Shown here piece by piece: positions 10,131 through 19,227 of a stretch of 64,000 nucleotides of DNA. Position 1 is the stretch's first letter. Every line of letters begins with the position of its first letter. The stretch comes from JAGVSR01 sp963742405 (GTDB taxonomy: Bacteria > Pseudomonadota > Alphaproteobacteria > Rhizobiales > Hyphomicrobiaceae): the NCBI GenBank assembly GCA_963742405.1, contig CAVUMB010000008.1, forward strand, positions 82,953-146,952, given 5' to 3'. The notes under the pieces were generated by a model. The model did no database searches. It worked only from the letters and a program-made list of their open reading frames with translations, and had not been told where the DNA came from. The position numbers and the translations under genes are program-made.

Positions 10131-10619
10131 TCAGCGCGCACCAATGTCCCAGTAGTCATTGCGGAAGTAGAGAAGCGGTATCCCTTCGCTACGAAAGCGC
10201 CCATCGACCACGCGGCCGATGAAGATCGAATGCGTGGCGAATGCGTGCTCGTCGAGCAACTCGCAATCAAGGCTGGCCAATGCACCGTCGAGCACAGGGG
10301 CGCCCGTGGCAAGGGTCTCCCACACTCCGCCCGCTGCGAAGCGCTGCTCGCCCGATACGCCGCTCTTGCCGGAGAAGCGCTCGGCCAGATCCTGCTGTTC
10401 GTGCGCGAGAATGTTGACGCTGAAGGCCTTCGAAGCAACGATGACGGCGTGCGTGCCGGAGCGCCGCTGCACGCAGACGAGCACAGTCGGCGGGTTGTCG
10501 GACAGAGAGGAGAACGCGGTGGCCGTCAGCCCGCCGCGGGTCCCGACGTGGCCGGCCGCGATGATCGTCACGGCTCCCGCCTGATGGCGCATGAGGGCGC
10601 GGTAGCGGGGAGCGTCCAT
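10131..10619 (-). CDS. Flavin reductase family protein
   Basis: About 162 residues from ATG at 10619. The sequence shows the flavin-reductase-like split-barrel fold: AVTIIAAG, GLTATAFSSLSDNPPTVLVCV, HAVIVASKAFSVNIL and LDCELLDEHAFATHSIFIGRV. Members use NAD(P)H to reduce FMN or FAD and often feed two-component monooxygenases; no oxygenase partner is visible here. A longer in-frame start at 10694 adds 25 residues without family similarity. Confidence 0.8.
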   Translation of the reverse strand: MDAPRYRALMRHQAGAVTIIAAGHVGTRGGLTATAFSSLSDNPPTVLVCVQRRSGTHAVIVASKAFSVNILAHEQQDLAERFSGKSGVSGEQRFAAGGVWETLATGAPVLDGALASLDCELLDEHAFATHSIFIGRVVDGRFRSEGIPLLYFRNDYWDIGAR

Positions 10620-10695
10620 CGGGTGCGATTGTCCTGTTGCTGACGGGGTGGGTGTTAATACGTTCCGATTGCCGAACGGATCGGCACCCGTCAAC

Positions 10696-12324
10696 TCAAA
10701 ACCAGCCGTTCAGGTCGCGTATGATCTCACGTGCCGCGTTGCGGCCGGGCAGCCCGGTGACGCCGCCGCCGGGATGGGCGCCCGATCCGCACAGATAAAG
10801 GCCGGCGATGGGAAGGCGATAATTGGCATAACCCAGCACCGGCCGTAGGGAAAACAGCTGATCGAGCGACAACTGACCGTGGAAGATATCGCCGTCGATC
10901 AGTCCGAAACGGGCCTCGAGGTCGCGTGGCGAGAGGATTTGCGTTGCAAGTATCGAGCGGCGGAAATTCGGCGCGTGCTTCGTGACCGTCCCGATCACGA
11001 TTTCAGCGAAGCGTTGTTTTTCGTCCGGGTTTTCCCAAGATCGCCCGTTCGGTAGTCGCGGGGCCACATGCTGCACAAAGAGCGAGGCAACGTGATGGCC
11101 CGCGGGTGCCAACGTCGAATCGAGCACAGACGGGATCAGCATCTCAACGACGGGTTCGGATGCCCAGCCGTCGCGCTTGGCGTCAATGTAGGCGCGCTCC
11201 ATGTAGGCCATCGTCGGCGCGATGACGATGCCCGCACCGTGGTGGGCGGCTGGGTCGGTTCCCGGACGGGCGTTGAAGTTGGGAAGCTCGGACAACGCCA
11301 CGTTCATGCGGAACGTACCCGATCCGGTTTTGATATTCGTGAAGCGAGCGCGGAGGTCAGGATCGATGTCGGCTGGGTCGACGAGATCGCGGAAGAGGAG
11401 CTTGGGGCCGACGTTGGCGGCGACCGCGCGGGCGCGCACGAATTCGCCGCTTGTCAGTTCGACGCCGACTGCGCGGCCGTCCTCGACGATAATGCGGGCA
11501 ACCGGTGCATCGAGCCGAATGACCGCACCGGCTTTCTCAGCAGCACGCGCCATGGCCTGCGTGATTGCCCCCATGCCGCCGACGGCATGGCCCCAGACAC
11601 CGCTTTTGCCGTTCACTTCTCCAAAGCAGTGGTGCAGGAGGACGTACGCCGTGCCGGGCGTCGAGGGCGCGGCATACGACCCGACGATACCATCGAATGC
11701 GAACAACGCCTTGACGTGATCGTTTTCGAACCACGGGTCGAGAAAATCAGCGACGCTCTTGGTGAAGAGATCGGCCAGCAGGCGTTGGTCTTCGAGCGGC
11801 AGATGAAGAACGCGCTGGCCGATCCTCGCGCCTTTAATCAGGTCGAGCCAACCGCTGCCGGCATTGGGCGGCGTCTTGCGCGTGAGATCGCGCAAAATGC
11901 GAGCTGCCCGCTCGAGCGCTGCATCATAGGCGGGATAGCGGGCTGCGTCACGGACCGAGAAGTCAGCAAGCGCTTTTTGTTTTGCCTGCAGTCCATAAGG
12001 CCAGAACAGTGATCTCGCGTTGTCGATAGGGAGGAAGTTGGCGGCCGGGCGCTCGATGATCGCAAGGCCGTGGCCGTGCAAATCGAGATCGCGAATGACG
12101 CCGGGATCGAGCAGGCTGACCGTATAGGACGCGACCGAATTGCGAAATCCGGGATGAAATTCCTCCGTCAGCGCCGCGCCGCCGGCGACGGCATTCTTTT
12201 CAAGCACGATGACGTTAATGCCGGCGCGGGCAAGATAGGCTGCCGTCGTCAGTCCGTTGTGACCGCCGCCGATGATCACAACCGCATCACGTCGATCAGT
12301 CTTCGCATCTGCAAACGTCGCCAC
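10696..12324 (-). CDS. Phytoene-desaturase-like NAD(P)/FAD-dependent oxidoreductase
   Basis: The N-terminus has the dinucleotide-binding motif VVIIGGGHNGLTTAAYLARA followed by the acidic end VLEKNAVAGG. The C-terminus has the second FAD-contact motif LYLCGSGAHPGGGVTGLPG. The length of about 540 residues and the central NVALSELPNF region fit the COG1233 group that includes human PYROXD2-like proteins; the substrate is unknown. The start is uncertain: GTG at 12324 has GGAG seven bases upstream, while an ATG at 12363 is also in frame. It ends 76 bp before the flavin reductase start and may share its transcript. Confidence 0.85.
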   Translation of the reverse strand: MATFADAKTDRRDAVVIIGGGHNGLTTAAYLARAGINVIVLEKNAVAGGAALTEEFHPGFRNSVASYTVSLLDPGVIRDLDLHGHGLAIIERPAANFLPIDNARSLFWPYGLQAKQKALADFSVRDAARYPAYDAALERAARILRDLTRKTPPNAGSGWLDLIKGARIGQRVLHLPLEDQRLLADLFTKSVADFLDPWFENDHVKALFAFDGIVGSYAAPSTPGTAYVLLHHCFGEVNGKSGVWGHAVGGMGAITQAMARAAEKAGAVIRLDAPVARIIVEDGRAVGVELTSGEFVRARAVAANVGPKLLFRDLVDPADIDPDLRARFTNIKTGSGTFRMNVALSELPNFNARPGTDPAAHHGAGIVIAPTMAYMERAYIDAKRDGWASEPVVEMLIPSVLDSTLAPAGHHVASLFVQHVAPRLPNGRSWENPDEKQRFAEIVIGTVTKHAPNFRRSILATQILSPRDLEARFGLIDGDIFHGQLSLDQLFSLRPVLGYANYRLPIAGLYLCGSGAHPGGGVTGLPGRNAAREIIRDLNGWF

Positions 12325-12515
12325 AACCCTGCTCCGCCAGCTACGCATTCCCGTCACAAGCATGCAGCGGACCCTGACTCAGCAGAGTTGCAGCAAAAAG
12401 TCTGGTGCGAGGGTTCACGGTCATCTACTTTTCGTGGAATAGCTTCGTTTACCGTTCGTTTAGATCTTGCATCGAGACTGTGTGTCGACGCCGATATTGG
12501 AGCGGAGCGACTGCA

Positions 12516-12767
12516 ATGCAGACGACGACCGTGCAATCCACTTCCGTTTCGACGTTGGCCAGGGCCGCGCCGACCGATTGGTGGGATTATCTCATCGGGA
12601 TGACACTGACGGCCGTACTTCCCGCGATATTCTGGGTCGCGCTGTTCGCCGGTGCCGGCAGATTTCTGGGCTATTCGCCCGATCCGGAAATTCTGATGGG
12701 CGCCGGTCTCGGCATCACCGCTTTTCTTGGCGTGTTCTTTTGCGTTCTGACAGCGAAGTCGACTTGA
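12516..12767 (+). CDS. Small two-TM membrane protein, unknown function
   Basis: An 83-residue protein from ATG at 12516, with GGAG about ten bases upstream. It has two hydrophobic segments (LIGMTLTAVLPAIFWVALFA and MGAGLGITAFLGVFFCVL) separated by a short polar loop, so it is probably an inner-membrane hairpin. I do not recognise a family. It lies alone between the divergent oxidoreductase gene and convergent ilvE. A longer upstream frame exists from 12405 but lacks sensible composition. Confidence 0.6.
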   Translation: MQTTTVQSTSVSTLARAAPTDWWDYLIGMTLTAVLPAIFWVALFAGAGRFLGYSPDPEILMGAGLGITAFLGVFFCVLTAKST

Positions 12768-12788
12768 TCTAACGAACAGGCGGCGCCG

Positions 12789-13685
12789 TCACTCGGCGGC
12801 GGCACGCGATTTCGGCTGAACCTCGGCCATGTAATCGTTGAGCAGCAGTTCACAGACGCGGCCGGGCGTATAGCTGTTTGGGCCGATTTCGCGAACAGGC
12901 GTGATTTCAGCCGCAGTTCCGGTGATAAAAACTTCCGAAAAAGATCCCAACTCGTCCGGCATGATCGTGCGTTCGATCACTTTGATGCCACGGCGGCGCG
13001 CCAGGTCGATCACAGTTTGACGTGTGATGCCATTGAGGAAACAATCGGGCGTCGGGGTGTGAATTTCACCGTCCTTGATGAAGAACATGTTGGCCCCGGT
13101 GCACTCGGCAACGTGGCCGCGGTAGTCGAGCATCATCGCATCGGCATAGCCGGCTCGTTCCGCGCGATGCTTTTCAATGGTGCAGATCATGTACAGGCCC
13201 GTCGCCTTGGCTTTGCAGGGGATTGTCGCCGGGTCTGGACGGCGATAGTGGGCCAGACCGATGCGAATGCCTTTCAGGCGCTCGGACATGTCAAAGTACG
13301 AACCCCAGTTCCACGCCGCAACGGCAAGGTGAATTTTGCTGTGCTGGGCCGAGACGCCCATTTGCTCGCTGCCGCGCCAGGCGATCGGGCGAATATATCC
13401 GTCGGTCAGTCCATTGGCCTTCAGCGCGTCGCGACAGGCTTGGTCGATTTCATCGGGCGTATAGGGAATTTCAAAATCGAGCATGCGGCCGCTCGCAATG
13501 AGCCGTTCGGTGTGCTGGCGAAGTTTGAAGATCTCGCCGCCGTAGGACCGCTCGCCCTCGAAAACGGCGCTGGCATAATGCAGCGCGTGCGTCAGCACGT
13601 GGACCTGCGCCTCGCGCCAGGGAACCAGTTTTCCGTCGAACCAGATGAAACCGTCACGATCGTGGTAAGGGACGAGATCGGCCAT
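12789..13685 (-). CDS. ilvE: Branched-chain amino acid aminotransferase (fold-type IV PLP enzyme)
   Basis: A 298-residue protein, the normal IlvE size. Visible signatures: FIWFDGKLVPWREAQVHVL, HALHYASAVFEGERSY, the PLP-Lys region (PCKAKATGLYMICTIEK), the conserved Glu region GHVAECTGANMFF and the phosphate-binding TGTAAEITPV. It transfers amino groups between 2-oxoglutarate and the branched-chain keto acids in the cytoplasm. It is divergent from petP with about 230 bp between starts; this ilvE-petP-petR layout is familiar in alphaproteobacteria. Confidence 0.92.
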   Translation of the reverse strand: MADLVPYHDRDGFIWFDGKLVPWREAQVHVLTHALHYASAVFEGERSYGGEIFKLRQHTERLIASGRMLDFEIPYTPDEIDQACRDALKANGLTDGYIRPIAWRGSEQMGVSAQHSKIHLAVAAWNWGSYFDMSERLKGIRIGLAHYRRPDPATIPCKAKATGLYMICTIEKHRAERAGYADAMMLDYRGHVAECTGANMFFIKDGEIHTPTPDCFLNGITRQTVIDLARRRGIKVIERTIMPDELGSFSEVFITGTAAEITPVREIGPNSYTPGRVCELLLNDYMAEVQPKSRAAAE

Positions 13686-13918
13686 TACTTCGTTTTCCTC
13701 ATTGCTCGGCGGCGCATGCCTTATGACGACGGCGCCGCATCAGCGCGAAGCGAAGCGGCCTATTCGGCGCTGGAATGGACGGCGGACTTAAGGTCGGGGA
13801 CCCCGGATCGTCGTCCGTTGCAAGAGGCGCACACGCGGACGACCGCGCAAGGTTACGTCTTCGAATTTCGTCGCGAAATGACTTGCCACGTCTATCGATC
13901 GGCTGCAAATAAGTCAAC

Positions 13919-14500
13919 ATGGCTGACATAAATGCGGAGAATTCGCGCCAGCGCCCAGCGTTGACCTCTACAAGCTCCGAATCGGGGGTCGAGGGGCCGA
14001 CTGCGCCTGTCGATCCGGCGCTCGTCAGCTTCATGGAACTATTCTATTTTGCCTATCGCAATTTTACCGGCGATCCCGATGCGGTCCTCGAACGCTATGG
14101 ATTTGGCCGCGCCCATCACCGCGTGCTGCACTTCGTGCACCGCAACCCCGGCCTGAAGGTCGCCGAGCTTCTGGACATCCTCAAGATTACAAAGCAAAGC
14201 CTCGCCCGTGTGCTCAAGGAGCTGAGACAGAAAGGCTTCATTGCGCAGCGGCCGGGCCCCGAAGATCTGCGGGAGCGGCGCCTTCACCTGACGCCTAAAG
14301 GCGTGCGGCTGACCGACAAATTGACCGAACTGCAGGTGCGCCGGATCGCTCATGCCCTCAAGGAGGCGGGGGGCACAGCCGACGACGTCACGCGCCGCTT
14401 CCTTCTCGCCATGATCGAGCCGCACGAGCGGGATCATGTGTGCAGCCTTGTCAAGTGTCCGGAACACAGGGAGACGAACGCCAAAACTGGCGCGACCTGA
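13919..14500 (+). CDS. petP: MarR-family transcriptional regulator, PetP type
   Basis: A 193-residue protein with a winged-helix MarR core at about residues 50-150: LKVAELLDILKITKQSLARVL is the recognition-helix region and RRLHLTPKGVRL the wing. It precedes an OmpR-type regulator gene, the same order as petP-petR of Rhodobacter capsulatus, where both are needed for cytochrome bc1 expression and growth. The symbol is assigned from this context and the overall sequence. The N-terminal 30 residues are low in conservation and the start could be slightly downstream. Confidence 0.8.
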   Translation: MADINAENSRQRPALTSTSSESGVEGPTAPVDPALVSFMELFYFAYRNFTGDPDAVLERYGFGRAHHRVLHFVHRNPGLKVAELLDILKITKQSLARVLKELRQKGFIAQRPGPEDLRERRLHLTPKGVRLTDKLTELQVRRIAHALKEAGGTADDVTRRFLLAMIEPHERDHVCSLVKCPEHRETNAKTGAT

Positions 14501-14592
14501 TCCTCTTTTCCAGATAGAAGCCTGACGGGGCGCAGATATGAACCCGAGCCCACTATTCATCCAGGGGCAGAGCCTGAGCGAGGCCACGAGGC

Positions 14593-15309
14593 ATGAACAA
14601 CAATTTAGCGCGGCGCATCGAGCCGTTGCCCGACGATGCCCCTCACGTTCTGGTTGTCGATGATGACCAGAAGATCCGTGACCTGCTGGCACGCTATCTT
14701 TTCGAAAATGGATTTCGCGTCACGACGGCCGCAGATACTGCTACGGCGCGGGCCGCAATGCGCGGGCTGGCGTTCGACCTCATTCTGCTCGACGTCATGA
14801 TGCCCGGCGAAAGCGGTTTGTCGTTGGCACAGGACCTGAAGACGTCGTCGCGCGTGCCCGTATGCCTGCTCACGGCGCGGGCCGAAACGGAGCACCGGAT
14901 CGAGGGACTTGAAATCGGTGTCGACGACTACGTGACGAAACCATTCGAACCGCGCGAACTGTTGCTCCGATTGCGCAATATCCTGCGCCGCGGTCAGCCG
15001 GGTCCACATGCCCCTGTCGATGAAGTGCGGATGGGCCCCTATACATTCATCATCTCACGCGGGGAATTGAAGCGCGACGACGAGGCGATCAAGTTGACGG
15101 AGCGCGAGCGCGATCTTTTGCGGCAGTTCGCGCAGCGCCGCGGCACACCCATTCCACGCCATGAGCTGTCGAACGATGACAGCACCGGCAGCGAGCGGGC
15201 GATCGACGTGCAGATCAATCGCCTGCGGCGCAAGATCGAAAGCGACCCGTCGAACCCGATCTATCTGCAGACGGTGCGTGGCAAAGGTTACATCCTCTAT
15301 ACCGACTGA
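14593..15309 (+). CDS. petR: OmpR-family response regulator, PetR type
   Basis: A 238-residue two-domain regulator. The receiver domain (about 18-130) has the acidic pocket VVDDD, phospho-acceptor Asp in ILLDVMMPGE and the conserved Lys in YVTKPFEPRE. The C-terminal winged-helix domain (about 145-236) shows LTERERDLL, RAIDVQINRLRRKIE and the terminal TVRGKGYIL. It binds DNA after phosphorylation, presumably by the kinase encoded directly downstream. It lies 92 bp after petP. Confidence 0.9.
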   Translation: MNNNLARRIEPLPDDAPHVLVVDDDQKIRDLLARYLFENGFRVTTAADTATARAAMRGLAFDLILLDVMMPGESGLSLAQDLKTSSRVPVCLLTARAETEHRIEGLEIGVDDYVTKPFEPRELLLRLRNILRRGQPGPHAPVDEVRMGPYTFIISRGELKRDDEAIKLTERERDLLRQFAQRRGTPIPRHELSNDDSTGSERAIDVQINRLRRKIESDPSNPIYLQTVRGKGYILYTD

Positions 15310-15324
15310 TGATTGAGCGCATCC

Positions 15325-16740
15325 ATGGTTGCCCGTTTCGACGCGCCGACGGAGAAGGCCAAAACACGGTTGAAAGCGTGGCGCATCGGCTATGCAAAAG
15401 CTGGGGCGGCGGCTTCGTCGTGGTTTGCCGAAGCGTTGCCCAAGGGTCTGTTCGCCCGCGCCCTCCTCATCATCATTACGCCCATCGTCGTGCTCGAAGG
15501 GGTCATTGCGTTCGTATTCATGGAGCGACATTGGCAGTCGGTAACGCGCCGGTTGTCCGAGGCAACCGCGCGCAACATCGCGGTGCTGATCGAGCTGTAT
15601 GACACGAACCAGGACATGACCGCTAACACGCGGTTGATCGAACTGGCGCGAGACAAGCTCAATCTGACCATGCAGATCCTACCGCCAGGCGATCTGCCGG
15701 CTCCGACGCCCAAACCGTTCTTCGATCTGCTCGACCGGGCGCTGTCGAAGGAAATTTCGCGCAATGTGCAACGACCGTTCTGGATCGACACGCTCGGCGA
15801 GGAGCGGCTCGTTGAAATTCGCGTCAAGCATGACAATGCCATCCTGCGGTTCATCGCGACGCGAACGCAGACCTACGCCTCCAATTCGCACATTTTTCTG
15901 CTCTGGATGATCGGAACGTCGATCATTCTACTGACCGTCGCCATCCTGTTCCTGCGCAACCAGATCCGGCCGATCCTCCGGCTTGCCGATGCCGCAGATG
16001 CATTCGGCAAGGGACGGCCCTTCCCGGATGACTTCCGTCCTCGGGGCGCGCGGGAAGTGCGGCAGGCGTCACAGTCGTTCATCGAGATGCGCGATCGCAT
16101 CACGCAGCATGTCGAACAGCGCACCACAATGCTGGCCGGTGTCAGCCACGATCTGCGCACCATCCTGACGCGCTTCAAGCTGGAACTTGCGTTTCTGCCC
16201 GATACCGCCGAAACGCGGTCCTTGCGCAGCGATGTCAACGAAATGCAGCACATGCTGGAGGACTATCTGGCGTTCGCGCGCGGTGACGGGGGCGAAGAGG
16301 CACGACCGACCAATCTACGGACGCTGCTGGAAGAGGTCCATGAGGAAGCACAAACTTACGGCACGCCGATCGAATTGAAGATGCGGCGGAGCAAGCAGGA
16401 TCTCGTGCTTCCGCTGAAGCGGAATGCCTTCAAGCGCGCGGTGACGAATTTGGTCTCGAACGCGGTCAGATATGGCGACCGGATCATCATCCGCGCGGCA
16501 ACAGAGGGCAACTCGTTGCGCGTCGAAATTGACGACAACGGACCTGGCATTCCCGCTGCGGAGCGTGAGAACGTGTTCCGACCTTTCTACCGGATCGATA
16601 AATCTCGCAATCAGGACAGCGCAAATTCCGGCCTCGGCCTCGCCATCGCGCGGGATATCGCCAAAAGCCACGGCGGTTCTGTCACGCTCGGCGAAAGCTC
16701 GATGGGCGGGTTGCGCGCCATCATTTCGGTGCCGCTTTAG
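15325..16740 (+). CDS. EnvZ-like sensor histidine kinase
   Basis: About 471 residues from ATG at 15325; a TTG start at 15313 is also possible. Two membrane segments bracket a periplasmic domain (LFARALLIIITPIVVLEGVI and HIFLLWMIGTSIILLTVAIL). A HAMP linker follows, then the phospho-acceptor His in GVSHDLRTILTRFK. The ATP-binding domain has the N box NLVSNAVRYG, the G1 box DDNGPGIP and the G2 box SGLGLAIARDIAKSHGG. The gene starts 15 bp after the petR stop, so they form one two-component pair. The signal is unknown. Confidence 0.9.
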   Translation: MVARFDAPTEKAKTRLKAWRIGYAKAGAAASSWFAEALPKGLFARALLIIITPIVVLEGVIAFVFMERHWQSVTRRLSEATARNIAVLIELYDTNQDMTANTRLIELARDKLNLTMQILPPGDLPAPTPKPFFDLLDRALSKEISRNVQRPFWIDTLGEERLVEIRVKHDNAILRFIATRTQTYASNSHIFLLWMIGTSIILLTVAILFLRNQIRPILRLADAADAFGKGRPFPDDFRPRGAREVRQASQSFIEMRDRITQHVEQRTTMLAGVSHDLRTILTRFKLELAFLPDTAETRSLRSDVNEMQHMLEDYLAFARGDGGEEARPTNLRTLLEEVHEEAQTYGTPIELKMRRSKQDLVLPLKRNAFKRAVTNLVSNAVRYGDRIIIRAATEGNSLRVEIDDNGPGIPAAERENVFRPFYRIDKSRNQDSANSGLGLAIARDIAKSHGGSVTLGESSMGGLRAIISVPL

Positions 16741-16744
16741 AGGG

Positions 16745-17539
16745 CTATTCCTTGAAAGCCTTGTCGTAGTTGCGAACGGTGTCGAAATATTTCGCGGCGG
16801 CGAGGTTTTTTATACCGGCGAATTTGGCGCTATCGACATTGGCACCGTTGAAATCCGCACCGGCCACGTCGGCACCGGCCAGGGTCGTGCCGGAAAGATC
16901 GGCGCCGGCAAGGATCGCATCGCGCAGGTCAGCGTCGCGGAGGGATGCGAACTCCAAATCGACCTCTACCATATTGGCACCCTTGAACGATGCGCCGTCG
17001 AGCGTGGCACCCTCAAATCCGCGCTTGACGATTGCCCGCTGGTTCTTTTTTCCAGGCGACAAGTCAGCGCCGTCAAAACGTGCCTTCACCAGGCTCGCCT
17101 GGGTGAAGTTGGACTTGACCTTGGCTTTTGAAAAATCAACGCCGTCAAAATGGGCTTTGATAAACTGAGCGCCGATGAGACTGGCGTTGGCGAAGTTGGC
17201 GCCGGTGAAATCGGCTTCAATGGCCCATACGGCGTCGAGGGCCGCGCCGCTCAGATTAGCGCCCTTCAAATTGGCCTTGTTCAGTCGCGCGGTGCGCAAA
17301 TTAACTCCGTGCAGATCGACGCCGGACAGATCCAAGCCGTTGAGTGCTTTCCCGGAAAGATCAGCCGGCGCTGCGGGCGTGCCTTTGGCGATTGCGGCGA
17401 GAACCTGTTCGCGTGTCATTTCGGCTTTTGTGAACGCATCCGATGTGAGATCGAGACCTTGGAACGGATCTTGTGCGAGTACGGGAGGCGCGGCAGACAT
17501 GATCAACAGGACAGCGAGTGAGATGATACGGCGAAGCAT
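16745..17539 (-). CDS. Exported pentapeptide-repeat protein (copy 1)
   Basis: About 264 residues from ATG at 17539, with a signal peptide ending PPVLAQ. A short shared preface (LTSDAFTKAEMTREQVLAA) is followed by about 30 A(D/N)LxX pentapeptides, which form a right-handed quadrilateral beta helix. The run is interrupted once by a polar insert containing KKNQ, and it ends in a non-repeat tail (AAAKYFDTVRNYDKAFKE). It is a clear paralogue of the next gene, sharing preface, insert position and tail. The exported location is unusual for this fold, which is better known in cytoplasmic gyrase mimics. Function unknown. Confidence 0.85.
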   Translation of the reverse strand: MLRRIISLAVLLIMSAAPPVLAQDPFQGLDLTSDAFTKAEMTREQVLAAIAKGTPAAPADLSGKALNGLDLSGVDLHGVNLRTARLNKANLKGANLSGAALDAVWAIEADFTGANFANASLIGAQFIKAHFDGVDFSKAKVKSNFTQASLVKARFDGADLSPGKKNQRAIVKRGFEGATLDGASFKGANMVEVDLEFASLRDADLRDAILAGADLSGTTLAGADVAGADFNGANVDSAKFAGIKNLAAAKYFDTVRNYDKAFKE

Positions 17540-17559
17540 TGCGTGGCCCTCAGTGACAT

Positions 17560-18360
17560 TCAATTGCGGTAGGCTTTATCCAAGTTCTTCGCCTTATCGA
17601 GATTGATGGCGGCATTCGCGTTCTTCATCGCCGCAATCCGCGTCGAGTTGACGTCGGCGCCTGAGAAATCAGCTCCGCTCACGTCGGCGCCGGTCAAATC
17701 CGCGCCGGCTAATTCGCTTTCCTTCAGAGACACACCCGTGAGGTTGGCTCCTTTCAGGGATGCGAACTCCAGCATCGCACGCTTCAAGTTGGCACCTTTA
17801 AAAGAGGCGCCATCGAGATTTGTCGATTGGAAGGTGCCGCGCATTAATCCCATCGACTGGTTTTTCTCATCGGCGGACAGGTCGGCGCCATCGAGCTTGA
17901 CATTGGTCATGCTGGATTTGGAGAAATTGCCAGCTACGCGGGCGTTGGACAAATCGGCGCCATCGAGTTTGGAACCGACAAACTGAGTGCCGAACATGCT
18001 GGCACCTTTGAGATTGACCCCGGTCAGGTCGGAATTCATCGACCAGGCACTGTCGAGGTTGACGCCTTCGAGATTGGAGCCGTTCAGATTGACCATCATC
18101 AGCCTCGCCGATTGCAGCGTCGTGCGGCGAAGATCCATTTTGGAGAGATCGAGTCCGTTGAGTGCCCTACCCGTCAGGTCGAGCTTTTCACCGGGTTTCA
18201 GTTTGAGCAACGCCGCTTCGATGTCGGCCCGGCTCATCTCGGATTTTGTGAAGGCATCGGACTTGAGATCGACCATGTCGAGCATGTCTTGCGCCGCGGC
18301 TGGCACGGCACACGCCAAAGTCAAGATCAGCGCGGCCGACGTCCACAGTGTCTTCATCAT
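17560..18360 (-). CDS. Exported pentapeptide-repeat protein (copy 2)
   Basis: About 266 residues from ATG at 18360 (or 18357), with AGAGGATCG upstream and a signal peptide ending VPAAAQ. Architecture matches copy 1: preface with SDAFTKSEMSRADIEAALLK, a beta-helical run of pentapeptides such as ADLTGADVSGADFSGADV, an insert with EKNQ at the same place, and tail NAAINLDKAKNLDKAYRN. The two genes are 20 bp apart on one strand and arose by tandem duplication. Most repeat positions differ, so the duplication is not recent. Confidence 0.85.
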   Translation of the reverse strand: MMKTLWTSAALILTLACAVPAAAQDMLDMVDLKSDAFTKSEMSRADIEAALLKLKPGEKLDLTGRALNGLDLSKMDLRRTTLQSARLMMVNLNGSNLEGVNLDSAWSMNSDLTGVNLKGASMFGTQFVGSKLDGADLSNARVAGNFSKSSMTNVKLDGADLSADEKNQSMGLMRGTFQSTNLDGASFKGANLKRAMLEFASLKGANLTGVSLKESELAGADLTGADVSGADFSGADVNSTRIAAMKNANAAINLDKAKNLDKAYRN

Positions 18361-18471
18361 CGATTGCGATCCTCTGCCTTTTTTCTCTGTAATATTCAAT
18401 TTTTTCAGTGTTGGCAGACGGGATACGGTCTAGCCGGCGATCGGTTTCGTCCTGGACCGACAAATCGGCTC

Positions 18472-19107
18472 TCAAGGAGCGATCCAAGAGCCCTGCCATT
18501 CATTTGCCTGCCAGGTCCAGCGTGCCCGGCGATGACCTTCGACGGCCAGATAAAGCCACTCAATGGCATCGACCTCGGCAAGTATGACAGCAAAGTTCGG
18601 GCGGCCGTCGTCGCCCTTTGCAAATCGTTCATCAGCCGGCCACTCAGGTAGGGGTGTGGTCAGCGGCTGTCCCGGCGCAACCGGCTGTTCGTAGCACAAC
18701 CGGCTTTGCGGGCGCGACGCCAGCCAAGCTGCATCAGCGACGAAATCCGTTGCATGAACTCGCGCCACCGCACTCAAGCGCAATTGCAGCTTCGCGGCGC
18801 TATCATAGAAGGCCAACGACATCCGTGGATGGTGCGCAACGTGGGCCAATTTGGCAGATCGCTGGTCCGTATGCAGGCGCAACGTCCGTGCGGCGCTGTC
18901 GGCGGCCCGCAATACCATCACGCGCTGGCTCGGTGCTCCCGTCTCATCGACCGTCGCCACAAAAGGCGTATGGAAGGCCGAGCGGCGGTCGGCGACGCCG
19001 CGCCCGATCATGGCCCAGGCATGAGCAAGCGCCGAAGCGAGGTCATTGTAATAGCCGGGGACTTCGCGACGGGGCGCGTTCACCGTGTTGCTCTCGGGCT
19101 TAGGCAT
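18472..19107 (-). CDS. Pyridoxamine 5'-phosphate oxidase-like FMN-binding protein
   Basis: About 211 residues from ATG at 19107. The FMN-binding split barrel is recognisable: FVATVDETGAPSQRVMVLRA, LHTDQRSAKLAHVAHHPRM and SLAFYDSAAKLQLRLSAVA. The C-terminus carries an RARW motif like that of PdxH enzymes but the protein is not a close PdxH. The cofactor may be FMN and the substrate is not predictable. The reading frame continues to 19227 without a sensible start. It is the last gene of a minus-strand pair with the 651-residue exported protein. Confidence 0.75.
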   Translation of the reverse strand: MPKPESNTVNAPRREVPGYYNDLASALAHAWAMIGRGVADRRSAFHTPFVATVDETGAPSQRVMVLRAADSAARTLRLHTDQRSAKLAHVAHHPRMSLAFYDSAAKLQLRLSAVARVHATDFVADAAWLASRPQSRLCYEQPVAPGQPLTTPLPEWPADERFAKGDDGRPNFAVILAEVDAIEWLYLAVEGHRRARWTWQANEWQGSWIAP

Positions 19108-19227
19108 TCCGCCGATCCTGGTTCTGCCGGTCGTTCGCGGTCTTATACGATTTTGTCGGCAAGATGCGATGCTCGATCGCTCACGTTTGGTAAAACCTTT
19201 GCAGCGGTTCCTGGGCAAAGCTGCCAT

